Source: Acestrorhynchus altus
Taxonomy: Eukaryota > Chordata > Actinopteri > Characiformes > Acestrorhynchidae
Direction of reading: 5' to 3'
Length of the DNA stretch: 64,000 bases
NCBI GenBank assembly: GCA_034509495.1
Contig: CM067508.1
Span: 31,757,071 to 31,821,070 of the forward strand
Shown piece by piece: positions 57,701 to 63,610 of the stretch (position 1 is the stretch's first letter; every line of letters starts with the position of its first letter). The position numbers and the translations under genes are program-made. Under the pieces are notes generated by a model. It saw only the letters and a list, made by a program, of their open reading frames with translations. It made no database searches and had not been told where the DNA came from.

Positions 57701-59839
57701 CGGGTTTAACGTAACGTGCCAGACGTCTCAGAATGGAGTTGTAGAGGTTCGTAATGGTGTCCTGTAATAATCCGTCCTGCAGACTGCCGTGCAGGTGGAG
57801 TGTTGATAAGAGGACGGCCACTAATGGCTCGATTTGTCAACATATCTAAACCAATTTTCTTTAAAAAAAACCATCAAACTGATCATTTTATTTTCTTTCA
57901 TATACCTTTTATTTTGTCAACACCAAACCGTATGTAATCATACGATGCAACATGGCAAAGCGTAAACACAGGTTTTCAGACTAAAGGGCAGAAATTAAAG
58001 TGTAAATGTGAAAGTCCAGCCTGACAAACACTAAATGGGATATTTTTATCCCAGTTCTATTGAAAAGTAAACTGATCACAGTTATTAAACATGATTTTTT
58101 TGTATTTACAGCGTTTCCTACACAAAAAACTCAGCATGAATAAAATATGTCACCGCAGAAATAAAATACATCGCTCGGTAACATCCGATCAAGCCTGAAA
58201 GCCAGAGACCACTGACACAAACACCAACGACGATCAGGGGGATTTCTGGATTCCATTTATACAACTGTGCAGTAGAGTCACTACATATTTCATATCTACA
58301 GTGTTAGGAGAGTAAGGGGTTAATGGTTTGGAAGGCATTGCATTATAGGAACTGTGGTTTGGTGGCAGTTGGGTGGAGCTACTCGTGCACAGATCCCTCC
58401 TTTTCTTTCTTTTAATGCTGGACATTCAGTCTATCCTTTCCTGCTCAGTCTGTAATAAAGACTCAGTATTTCACTGTCATTCCGGCTGGAAATTTTAACT
58501 GGTTCTGGCTCTGGAGTTCATGGTAAAACTTCACATTTCATGCTACTTTCAAGTAATCCCATACTCTTCACAATTTGGGATTTTGGGAACTTTTAAAAAC
58601 CTATAACTGAGCCGAGTCGGAATCGACCAAACTCATGTATACAGGAATCAGTCACTGGAATAAAGTGAAAGCATTTGTTGTTTAAATTGATGTGTCAACT
58701 TAAAATATTGACATAAAAGTCATCTATTACACGGACTATCCGAGGCAGCCCTAGCTGATAGTATTGCTGGGCGATATGACCTCAAATCAATATCACGATT
58801 AATTGAACCTTTTATTATTTGACCTAATTTATCAATTATTATAATGAACGACAGCATTTTGTCTTTGGTACAAGCTGCTCGAGTTGCTCAGTTAAATCAG
58901 TGTTTGAGTTCTCCATGTTGCTACCATGTCACAGACTGGACAGGGCGGAATCACATGACCACGTACATGGCAGTACGCCGTTATGGGGACAGCATATGAA
59001 TACACACATAGTGGAGAAAATTTTAACAGAATTAAAAACCACTACTTCTTCTTTCGGCTGCTCCCTTTAGGGGTCGCCACAGCGGATCATCTGCCTCCAT
59101 CTTGCCCTATCCCCTGCCTCCTCTACTGTTACACCAACTATCTCCATGTCCACCTCCAGTCCAATTTCCACCGGCACCCTGCTGGTCAACAGCACCGGAG
59201 GCATTCGTTATTAACCTGGGCCTCGACCGATCTGGTATGGCAGACATATTCGTGATCCGCAATATAGTTTTGGCATAAGTTTTATGCCGGATGCCTTTCC
59301 TGACGCAACCCTCACCATTTAGCCGGGCTTGGGACCGACACCAGAAGAATACTAACGGCTGGTTTAACAGAATTAAAAACTAAATTTAAAAAAACGACAA
59401 AAGGGAAGCATAAGTGGATGTGAGGATCTGAATGACGGTTATGATTTATTTTCGATTCATTGTCCAGCCCTAGCTGTCCAAAAGCGTCCTATCTGTGTCT
59501 TCAAGATGAGCTCTTGAGATGGCAGCAGTATGACACCCAGTAAGCATTGTCCTGTTGGAATAGTGGACTCATTGGACCTCTGGTTACAGGACCGACACCA
59601 TTGCAGTCCTGCATTGCAATCGGTTCATTCCATCTGGGTGCAGCTATTTATTTGATGATGAGTGTATTAATAAACAACACGTGGATGCTGAGTATTGCAT
59701 GAAACAGCAAGGGTTGATCTTTACCTTGTGCAGGTCTTGACTGAAAGGATGGGGGAAGGCCGAGGTAGCTGAGGACCACATACTTGGTTTCATAATGGAA
59801 CCCTTCAGGCACAGTGGTGGAGGAGCCAGAGGCAGCCAT
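29299..59839 (-). CDS. bcl2l13: Bcl-2-like protein 13 (Bcl-rambo), complete
   Basis: Coding exons on the minus strand: 59839-59725, 51522-51421, 49970-49814, 49551-49479, 49147-49019 and 30294-29299. They total 1572 nt, 523 aa, all GT-AG and in frame. Matches to the family: VPEGFHYETKYVVLSYLGL at the N-terminus, TGFDRHTSPVFSPANPESS in exon 3, the tryptophan motifs QGGWSK and IIQQGGW (BH1/BH2-like), AEDSNDIYIL and SENNSSNSDIVHVE in exon 6, and a C-terminal membrane anchor (about residues 498-519) ending in YRKK. The protein sits in the outer mitochondrial membrane, promotes apoptosis when overexpressed, and is a mitophagy receptor. A candidate LC3-interacting motif W260-A-Q-V263 occupies the place of the mammalian WQQI. 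The last exon has an expanded Pro/Ala/Glu stretch (about residues 370-495), making it about 38 aa longer than human. The coding-exon introns reach 8.2 kb and 18.7 kb. Confidence 0.96.
30640..30990. mobile_element. Internally deleted Tc1-like transposon (family C) with both ends
   Basis: Left end 'tattcaaaaagtacgcacattatgttacagccttattccagaa' and right end 'ttcaataaaggctgtaacataacaaaaagtgattcactgtgaatgctttc' are inverted complements with mismatches. The GTTACAGCCTTATTCC end is shared with the longer copy at 37020. Only about 300 bp remain, with a piece of the transposase region retained ('cctctcaagctccgtcagattggatgg'). Confidence 0.75.
31049..31087. repeat. (AC)n microsatellite
   Basis: Pure AC dinucleotide tract of about 39 bp in bcl2l13 intron 5. 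Confidence 0.98.
31580..32190 (-). mobile_element. Tc1/mariner-like transposon remnant (family A)
   Basis: The minus strand encodes an unbroken 83-residue piece with GPILVWAVISWHGFGSVVHL, then LTGAAMFHCL, LLDLMYANND and MFQQENAPSYHQA. These correspond to the 'VMVWG.IS..G.G', 'LTG..Y...L' and 'FQQDNAPCH' blocks of Tc1 transposases. The aspartate of the last block is replaced by glutamate (QQEN in place of QQDN). Downstream frames are broken. It is the same family as 12015-12860. Confidence 0.8.
32225..33375 (-). mobile_element. L1-like LINE fragment (ORF2 C-terminal region)
   Basis: On the minus strand, about 33365-33235 translates to QKQSGGLDAPNLYHDFLAHQ followed by LQYIRHWTNN, which matches the '(KGGLALPN)...Y..A.QL..I..W' block near the end of L1-type ORF2 proteins. 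Further 5'-to-3' pieces such as NPPLYGTTPLSKMN are visible at about 33080-33040. Frames are interrupted. A (GAGT)n run is at about 32264-32284. Confidence 0.65.
33376..35530. other. bcl2l13 intron 5 segment, AT-rich, no gene seen
   Basis: Contains A/T simple sequence (33748-33785), a short (GT)n at 34410-34426 and possible MITE debris around 34590-34880 ('caaagtatctggacac'). That end phrase resembles 'ccaaatgtttgtggacacc' at about 44468. No coding exon was recognised. Confidence 0.45.
35530..35730. mobile_element. Fragment of Tc1-like family A end
   Basis: Shares 'ccaaaagtcatggaatatcagtgtg' plus 'gattatgaa' and 'gatccacagtggtcagcac'-like phrases with the left part of the 12015-12860 element. 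No transposase domain survives. Confidence 0.55.
36050..36335 (+). mobile_element. tRNA-derived SINE fragment (same family as 3981)
   Basis: Shares 'gccatcagcagctgggacgctggg', 'gtagatggtattctctccccacatcacac' and 'aggcgtctgttagccattgc' with the SINE at 3981-4432. The tRNA-like head is missing, and the tail region 'gggaaaactgggataac' is poorly preserved. Confidence 0.65.
36929..36962. repeat. (AC)n microsatellite
   Basis: Pure AC tract of about 34 bp. Confidence 0.98.
37015..38098 (+). mobile_element. Tc1-like transposon (family C), long but defective
   Basis: The left end has the classic fish Tc1 sequence 'gttacagccttattccaaaatgg'. The body encodes recognisable transposase N-terminal pieces on the plus strand: 'KIPKSTVASIICKWKRW' and 'LPKLSDHGRRALIREV'-like segments with 'NPIVTLTEIQ' (about 37345-37530), the paired-type DNA-binding region. 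A later stretch 'KLNLIEHLWRYI'-like (about 37740-37780) follows a (GT)n interruption at 37692-37721. The right terminal repeat stops at 'gaatgtaatccatgg' (38098), where a SINE begins, so that end is lost. Frames are broken. Confidence 0.85.
38100..38340 (-). mobile_element. tRNA-derived SINE, minus orientation
   Basis: Reverse complement starts with 'gggtccgagttgctctgtgg', a tRNA-like head. It is followed by a B-box-like 'aggttcaaatcccgggtca' at about 38282-38300. The body shares 'cagagagagcaagtccaattttgcactctctgactccagctg' with 25440-25690. It directly abuts the truncated right end of the Tc1 element. Confidence 0.75.
38345..39340. other. bcl2l13 intron 5 segment, no feature recognised
   Basis: Apart from a short (CA)n with CCGACACA interruptions (about 38530-38563) nothing was recognised. 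Confidence 0.45.
39345..39665 (-). mobile_element. RTE-type LINE 3' fragment
   Basis: The minus strand encodes the characteristic C-terminus of RTE reverse-transcriptase proteins: RLRWFGHVLRRN, then MLEMELPGRRRRRRPQRRFMDVVK, then DPLWRPLKGAAKRSYF at the end, in two frames. On the plus strand it starts 'ttttggctgctccctttagggg' and continues 'tcgccacagcggatcatctgcc'. The rest of the LINE is absent (5' truncation). Confidence 0.85.
40320..40965. repeat. High-copy palindromic repeat, copies 5 and 6 (rearranged)
   Basis: Boxes 'ggagggtcattctcaacactgcagagacactggcatggtggtggtgtgt', 'cctcagtgtcacagctggactgagaata', 'tttacatctacaaggtg', 'gtgtttaaacactccagcagcactgctgtgtctgatccactcgtac', 'gacccaccacccacataatagctgctctgtggtggtcctgtggggtcctgag' and a second partial 'gtgtttaaaacactccagcagtgctgctg' occur in succession. 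Confidence 0.85.
41665..41890. mobile_element. MITE-like element (GGGCxGCACGATAT family)
   Basis: Left end 'gtagggtggtgcaatatatca' and right end 'gtatcgtgcagcactatgg' are inverted complements. The body is AT-rich. The same type of ends occurs at 22239, 55725 and 58755. Confidence 0.6.
42025..42190. repeat. High-copy palindromic repeat, copy 7 (one arm)
   Basis: Contains 'cttcacatctacaaggcggaccaactaagtaggagtggacagtgagtggacacagtgtttaaacactccagcagcactgcggtgtctggtccactcataccagcgcaacacac'. The second arm is missing. Confidence 0.8.
42588..42625. repeat. (TAGC)n-type tetranucleotide repeat
   Basis: Runs of 'tagctagctag' with interruptions, self-complementary in sequence. Confidence 0.9.
42960..44330. 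other. bcl2l13 intron 5 segment: (TG)n and no gene seen
   Basis: A (TG)n tract lies at about 43948-43998, with a (CTC)n run at 43831-43848. AT-rich flanks show no exon or named repeat. Confidence 0.5.
44450..44830. repeat. Unidentified interspersed repeat (MITE-like)
   Basis: Starts near 'ccataggtccaaatgtttgtggacacc', a phrase resembling known fish DNA-transposon ends. It continues with 'gcatggtgatgggagcatcaagcactggggtccggggtttgg' and 'aaagcggactatttcggaattcctc'. The other end was not identified, so borders and class are uncertain. Confidence 0.4.
46402..46456. repeat. (AC)n microsatellite, 55 bp
   Basis: The longest pure dinucleotide tract in the window. Confidence 0.98.
46800..47265. repeat. 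High-copy palindromic repeat, copy 8 (near complete)
   Basis: Reads 'gacccaccacccaaatcacacctgctctgtttctctgcagactttactctcctcctttcaccctgatc', 'caggaccccacaggaccacagagcagctattgtgtgggtggtgggtcattctcagcactg', 'gtgtgttgtgctggtatgagtggatcaga', 'gctgctggagtgtttaac', 'ccttgtagatgtaaagtcagaga', 'cttcatcagtgctcacaggacactg' and 'tgaggggtttaaacactccagcag', close to the apparent consensus order. Confidence 0.85.
47695..47850. repeat. High-copy palindromic repeat, copy 9 (one arm)
   Basis: Contains 'ctgtagttcatctgtttctctgcatactttattctcctcctttcaccctgaccttcaatgcacaggaccccacaggaccaccacagagcagctattatgtgggtggtgggtcattctcagcactgcagtcacactgac'. Confidence 0.85.
48655..48712. repeat. (TTA)n microsatellite
   Basis: About 17 TTA/ATT units, uninterrupted, in bcl2l13 intron 5. 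Confidence 0.97.
49198..49400. repeat. High-copy palindromic repeat, copy 10 (terminal part, in bcl2l13 intron 4)
   Basis: Begins 'actatacactgatcaaccattacattatgaccatc', the outer end of the family, followed by 'gcactttgtagatctataattacagactgtagtt' and then 'ggctggatatttctggttggtggactattctcagtccagcagtgacactcaggggtttaaatactccag'. It gives the best view of the family's terminal sequence. Confidence 0.8.
50045..50540 (-). mobile_element. Non-autonomous Tc1/mariner element with intact ends and TA duplication
   Basis: About 496 bp. The two ends are 31-bp inverted repeats differing at one base: 5' CAGGGGTTGGACAATGAAAC... and 3' ...GTTTCATTGTCCAACCCCTG. It is flanked by TA on both sides (50043-50044 and 50541-50542), the Tc1/mariner target duplication. 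On the minus strand it still encodes the N-terminal DNA-binding part of a transposase: QFKRGQIVGARLAGASVTKT and RATVSRVTSA (about 50385-50250). The catalytic region is deleted. It lies between bcl2l13 exons 2 and 3. Confidence 0.92.
50735..50870. repeat. Foldback (MITE-like) repeat, copy 3 (partial)
   Basis: Contains 'aaagcccttttcagacggg' and 'ggaaccggattagaacctgttccatgttggtggaaaagggccc', shared with the copies at 26820 and 2889. Confidence 0.5.
51790..51920. repeat. High-copy palindromic repeat, copy 11 (terminal part)
   Basis: Reads 'acagtctgtaattagagaacgac', 'ctcctgtatggtcagcagagctgatacagtggacaatgaatatagagacaaggagatggtcataatgtgatcggttgatctgtgtac'. The end is the inverted complement of the start of the copy at 49198. 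Confidence 0.8.
51925..53270. other. bcl2l13 intron 1 segment, no feature recognised
   Basis: AT-rich intronic DNA. No coding exon or named repeat was recognised between the two palindromic fragments. Confidence 0.45.
53280..53520. repeat. High-copy palindromic repeat, copy 12 (rearranged)
   Basis: Contains 'gtgctggcatgagtgaatcacacacaacggtgctgctgcag', 'acctcgtagatgtaaagtcaga', 'agtccttcatcagtgctcacaggacgctgctgg' and 'cagtgacactgaggggtttaaacactccagcagcactgg'. Confidence 0.8.
53525..54570. other. bcl2l13 intron 1 segment, AT-rich, no gene seen
   Basis: AT-rich with 'gccctatttggacgggatttgttttacagg' near 53793, a phrase similar to hAT/MITE ends elsewhere. No exon was recognised. Confidence 0.4.
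54580..54770. repeat. High-copy palindromic repeat, copy 13 (scrambled)
   Basis: Short boxes 'gcagtgctgctagagtgtttaaaccc', 'gtcctgtgagcactgaccaaggactaga' and 'gtttaaacactccagcagcaccgctgcgtctggtcca' within 190 bp. Confidence 0.75.
55175..55450. repeat. MITE-like fragment (GGGCAATAT family)
   Basis: Starts 'gataggggtgggcaatataatgccattttattgaaatctgg' and continues AT-rich with 'aacgatattgtgg' and 'atcatatcgcattataagttactat'. It resembles the ends of the 55725 element; the right end is unclear. Confidence 0.4.
55722..56125. mobile_element. MITE-like element with GTAGGGCTGCACAATAT ends
   Basis: Left end 'ctgtagggctgcacaatatcagtatt' and right end 'tttttgtacatatcgaccagccctac' are imperfect inverted complements. 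They enclose about 400 bp including 'gaggtgaaagaagtcagagctctgg'. Related ends occur at 41665, 56930-56972 and 58755. Confidence 0.6.
56177..56367. mobile_element. hAT-type MITE with 8-bp target-site duplication
   Basis: Ends CAGGGGCGTCCAAT and ATTGGACACCCCTG are 14-bp inverted repeats with one mismatch. Flanks gtgtaggt (56169-56176) and gtgtgggc (56368-56375) match at 6 of 8 positions, the length expected for hAT insertion. The interior is a near palindrome ('gcaggttttcattccagcc' versus 'agaatgaaaacctgcagcc'). It lies in bcl2l13 intron 1. Confidence 0.82.
56400..58750. other. bcl2l13 intron 1 segment, no gene seen
   Basis: Contains another MITE right end 'agtcatatcacccagccctac' (56952-56972), a C-rich run at about 57379-57400, and AT-rich DNA. 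No coding exon was recognised. Confidence 0.45.
58755..59475. mobile_element. MITE-like element (GGGCGATAT family) split by a retroelement
   Basis: Left end 'tgctgggcgatatgacctcaaatcaatatcacgatt' and right end 'tgatttattttcgattcattgtccagccctagct' are related, inverted ends. The interior holds the insertion at 59040-59362. Before that insertion the element was about 380 bp. Confidence 0.6.
59040..59362 (-). mobile_element. RTE-derived short insertion with 18-bp target-site duplication
   Basis: Flanked by an exact 18-bp direct repeat, tttaacagaattaaaaac, at 59022-59039 and 59363-59380. The insert opens (plus strand) with 'ttcggctgctccctttagggg' and 'tcgccacagcggatcatctgcc', the 3' end of the RTE family also seen at 39345. 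It closes with 'cggatgcctttcctgacgc' and 'ccgggcttgggaccgacacc'. The long exact duplication shows target-primed insertion and a fairly recent age. Confidence 0.9.
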
Positions 59840-60019
59840 GGAAGAGAGGTGTCAGGCTCTGGGGTACATGCACTACTGCTTACTGTTTCCAAAAGTCCTG
59901 GAAGACGTAGACACACGGGTTTAGCATATATTGTAAACTTAAGACACATATGTAACATCATAAACACACACTCAGCATGCAGCTGTGTAACTGTTACAGA
60001 CGGGGTCTGATTAGACACT

Positions 60020-60475
60020 GGATTTTGGCACAAGAGGGCACACAGTGCTTCACCCACCGCCCTATAAAATGGCTCTGGCTACTTTTGGGTAGTGTACCTC
60101 TCGGTGAGAGAGGTAGACATTTAGACAAACTGCCCACCACCGCCTTCATTTGCAGCAACATCATGAAGGAGGAACCTGAACTGCTACAGACCGGAACCCT
60201 ATCATCTGTAGTGCCGAATCCAGGTTCTGTTTAGGATCCAACGCGAGTCAGGTTCCATTATGGAGGCCACACAGTGAGCCCTTCAATCCTGCCTTTGCTG
60301 TGGAGCAACACACTGCTCAAACTGCCAGTGCGATGATGTGACAAGCCGTATATAAGTGTCAGTCACCCCTAGAAGTGATATGAGGGACACAAACTGCTCA
60401 GCAATGGATGGGAGCAATCACACTCCACCTTCATCCAAAAGACCACAATCCCTTTTGGGTGAAAACAAACCCTGT
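60020..60475 (+). mobile_element. Tc1/mariner-like transposon remnant (family B)
   Basis: The plus strand from 60216 encodes ESRFCLGSNASQVPLWRPHS then EPFNPAFAVEQHTAQTASAMM without a break, the central block of Tc1 transposases beginning with the second catalytic region (DESRF type). The left part has 'aaaatggctctggctacttttgggtagtgtac', matching the end of the 23635-24385 element. The rest is decayed. Confidence 0.8.
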
Positions 60476-61578
60476 AACCAGAATGGAAATAGTAATGTTA
60501 TGGTTTCTTAAACCTATTTTTGCTCATCCAGTAAAAAAAATATAATTTACAATTTTACAACTTCCACAAAGACTTAAGGACAACAAAAGCTTCAGGTCAG
60601 GTCAAAATGGTGTCAGGTCGTACGAAAAGGGTAAACTGCAGAGGTGCACAGGAATTGGTAGTGAATGGCTTTGTAGCTCTGCTGCAGCTCAGCTAACTGG
60701 TTTCCTGGGGTGGATTTTGACTGGCTGAGCCTGATGCTATGATTATCTTCATATTAATCCAAACTTAAAGTGGATCTGACATGACTATGATACTTTCTGA
60801 CACTGGGTGGGGTGGTATGTCCACTTTGACGGAGGCATGCTGAAAGGACACTTGGCCCATATTTCTTTAATTTTTTTTTTCTCTAAAACTGAGCTGATCA
60901 TTGATCAACAATGATATGGTGTAATTGTTGACCTGGCTGACCGTAGGACTCCTAATAGCTATGAATCAGCAGGGCTAATTTTATTCAACTGAACGGCTCT
61001 GAAATGTGTAGTTACTGCCAGTCAAATCAGAACAACTGTTTTCACCCCAAAAGGTTCAAGACCTAGTTTTGCGGGTGGAAATGTGCTGAACGGTTCAAAA
61101 CTAGCTTCCTGAATCTTGTCCTCCGCATTTAACCCATCCATGCAGTTGAACACGAACACGAACACACACACACACACACTAGTGAATCCACACTAGTGAG
61201 CACACGACAAGAGTGGATGGCAGCCCTATCTACAGCCTTAACCGCCTTGCTCAAGGGCACTTCAATCTGACCCCTGACCTCTAACCCCTCAGCCATGCCC
61301 TGCCAGTCCAGGGAATCGAACCAGCAACCTTCCAGCCACAGGACTGGTTCCCTCACCACGCTTATCCTGCCAGTACTCCCATACTGGAATCACTCCCATT
61401 CCAGCGGATCCTTACTGGTGTGTGAAAGCACAGCCTGTGTTGTTATGGTTACTCAAGTGAATCAAAGAGAGAAACGTCTCCAGACGTGAGTGACCTTTAT
61501 TAAAGCTGAGACGTTTAAGATACAGAGCTTTGAAACAAGTCAGACTGGGCGTCCTGAAGCCAGACACGTGTTTCTTAC
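60476..61578. other. Between bcl2l13 exon 1 and exon 2: repeat fragments, no gene seen
   Basis: Contains a foldback-repeat piece at 61030-61120 ('caccccaaaaggttcaagacctag', 'gggtggaaatgtgctgaacggttcaaaac') and a (CA)n at 61161-61178. The stretch 'agccctatctacagccttaaccgccttgctcaagggcac...gggaatcgaaccagcaacctt' at 61221-61331 contains a reversed B-box-like sequence, typical of another tRNA-related SINE. Confidence 0.5.
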
Positions 61579-61765
61579 CTTTCTGCACGAGGACACGAGG
61601 ACACGGGGGTCCAGAGGCTCTGTGGTGTGAGTGTGATCTGAGTGTGATCTGAAAGTGTGACCTCAGATCAGATCTGGACTTCCTCCTCCGCCGTCCGGCG
61701 AAGTTTACTCACAACAATAAACACTGAGCTGATAAACAGGAAGCGGCCGAGCAGCGTTTAGCTCA
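61579..61765 (-). promoter_or_regulatory. Probable bcl2l13 promoter and non-coding first exon
   Basis: On the minus strand a strong donor (GCAGAAAG|GTAAGAAAC, exon end at about 61579) lies in a small CpG-rich patch (ccgccgtccggcg at about 61687-61700). The first coding exon has an acceptor at 59898-59900, leaving 58 nt of 5'UTR before the ATG. Together these suggest a non-coding exon 1 here with the transcription start near 61.7 kb. No TATA box was seen. Confidence 0.6.
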
Positions 61766-61876
61766 CAGACACACACTGCAGTCAAGACCACCACTATTAC
61801 CACTATTACCACTATTACCAGTACGACCTGTAAACAAGCACTACTGCTCACAGGGCAGCGGTTAGCGGCGTAGCTC

Positions 61877-61878
<2 letters not shown>

Positions 61879-61907
<29 letters not shown>
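61879..61907. repeat. (AC)n microsatellite
   Basis: Pure AC run followed by interrupted CA-rich sequence to about 61945, between the bcl2l13 promoter and the 30-bp minisatellite. Confidence 0.95.
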
Positions 61908-61912
<5 letters not shown>

Positions 61913-61964
61913 ACACCCTCAGACTGCACGCACGCGCACACACACATACAGAACCCCGACAACG

Positions 61965-63610
61965 GTCCCTAAAACCTGTGAGGCGTTGTAGACGTTTCCT
62001 TAAACGTGTGAGACGTTCTATACGGTCCCTAAAACCTGTGAGACGTTCTAGATGTTCCCTTAAACGTGTGAGACGCTCTAGACGGTCCCTAAAGCCAGCG
62101 AGATGCATAAACGGTCCCTTAAACGTGTGAGCCGTTCTAAATGTTTTCTTAAACCTGTGAGACGTTGTAGACGTTCCCTTGAATGTGTGAGACGTTCTAG
62201 ACATGCCCTTAAACGTGTAAGACATTCTAAACATTCCCTTAAACGTGTGAGACATTCGAGATGGTCCCTAAAACCTGTGAGACGTTCTAGACGTTCCCTT
62301 AAACGTGTGAGATGTTCTAAATGTTTTCTTAAACCTGTGAGACGTTCTAGACGTTCCCTTCAATTTGTTAGACGTTCTAGACCTTCCCTTAAACATGTGA
62401 GACATTCTATGTGTTTTCTTAAACCTGTGAGATGTTCTAAACATTCCTTTAAACACGTGAGCCATTGTAAACCGTCCCAAAAACCTGTGAGATGTTCTAA
62501 ACATTTTTGTAAACCTGTGAGATATTCTAAATGTCACCTTAAAGCTGCAAGACATTCTCAATGTTCTAAACATTCTATTAAAGCAACAAGGCTTTCTGAA
62601 CATTCTAAACATTCCCCTAAAATAGTGAGATGTTCTCAATGTTCTCTTAAAGTTGCAAGATGTTCTAAACATTCCCTTAAACCTTTGAGACATTCTAAAC
62701 ATTCCCTTAAAGCAGAGAGACATACTCAATGTTCTAAATCTTGTGAGACATTCTGAACATTCTAAATGTTCACTTAAACCTACACATCATTCTAAATATT
62801 CCCTTAAACCTGTGAGATGTTCTCAACATTCTAAATGTTCCATTAAAGTTGCAAGACCTTCTGAATGTTCTAAACATTCCCATAAATAATGAGACATTCT
62901 TAAAGTACTGAACATTCCCTTGAAGTTGCAAGACGTTCTGACTGCTCTCTTAAAACTGTGAAATGTTCTTAAGGTTCGCATTAAGCAGCGGTATGTTCTA
63001 AACATTCTAAACGTTCCTTTAAATTAGTGAGACCTTCTGAACGTTCTAAACATTCCATGAAACCTGTAAGATGTTCTAAACGTTCACTTAATGCAGTGAT
63101 ACATTCTAATCATTCTAAATGTTCCTTTAAAGCAGTGAGATGTTCTAAACATTCCCTTGAAGTTGTAAGACGTTCTTAATGTTCTCATAAAGTAGCGATA
63201 CGTTATAAATGTATCCTTAAACCTGTGAGATGTTATCACCATTCTAAACATTTCCTTGAAGTAATGAGACCTTCTGAACATTCTAAATGTTCCCTTAAAG
63301 TTGTGAGACGTTCTTAATGTTCTCTTAAAGCAGCGAGACATTCTAAATGTTTCCTTAACCATGAGACGTTCTCAATGTTCTAAACATTCTCTTAATGCAG
63401 CAAGACATTCTGAACATTCTAAATGATCCTTTAAAGTTGCGAGACTTTCTGACCCCTCTCTTAAACCTGTGAGACATTCTAAAAGTTCTTTTAAGGCAGC
63501 AGAATGTTCTAAACGTTCCTTTAAAGTGGTGAGACCTTCTGATTGTACTAAACGTTCCCTTAGTTGGGAGACATTCTTAATGTTCTCTTAAAGCTGTGAG
63601 ATGTTCTGTT
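61965..63610. repeat. 30-bp minisatellite upstream of bcl2l13 (about 54 units)
   Basis: The unit is close to GTGAGACGTTCTAGACGTTCCCTTAAACCT, tandem over about 1.65 kb with growing divergence to the right. Left units keep ACG (CpG); right units mostly read ATG or ACA at the same places. Since 30 is a multiple of three, one frame per strand can stay open for hundreds of bases, giving Arg/Ser/Lys-rich or Phe/Arg/Thr-rich translations. These are not genes. Confidence 0.95.

Noticed and set aside
59644..60057. A separate minus-strand gene with a 137-codon frame near 59.6-60.1 kb
   Set aside because: The overlapping frame starting at 59839 is the true bcl2l13 N-terminus; the longer frame runs through its 5'UTR acceptor and a Tc1 remnant.
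62103..62756. Long Arg/Ser/Lys-rich open reading frame of over 200 codons
   Set aside because: It lies wholly within a 30-bp tandem repeat; a unit divisible by three keeps frames open on both strands. No splice signals, promoter or family match.
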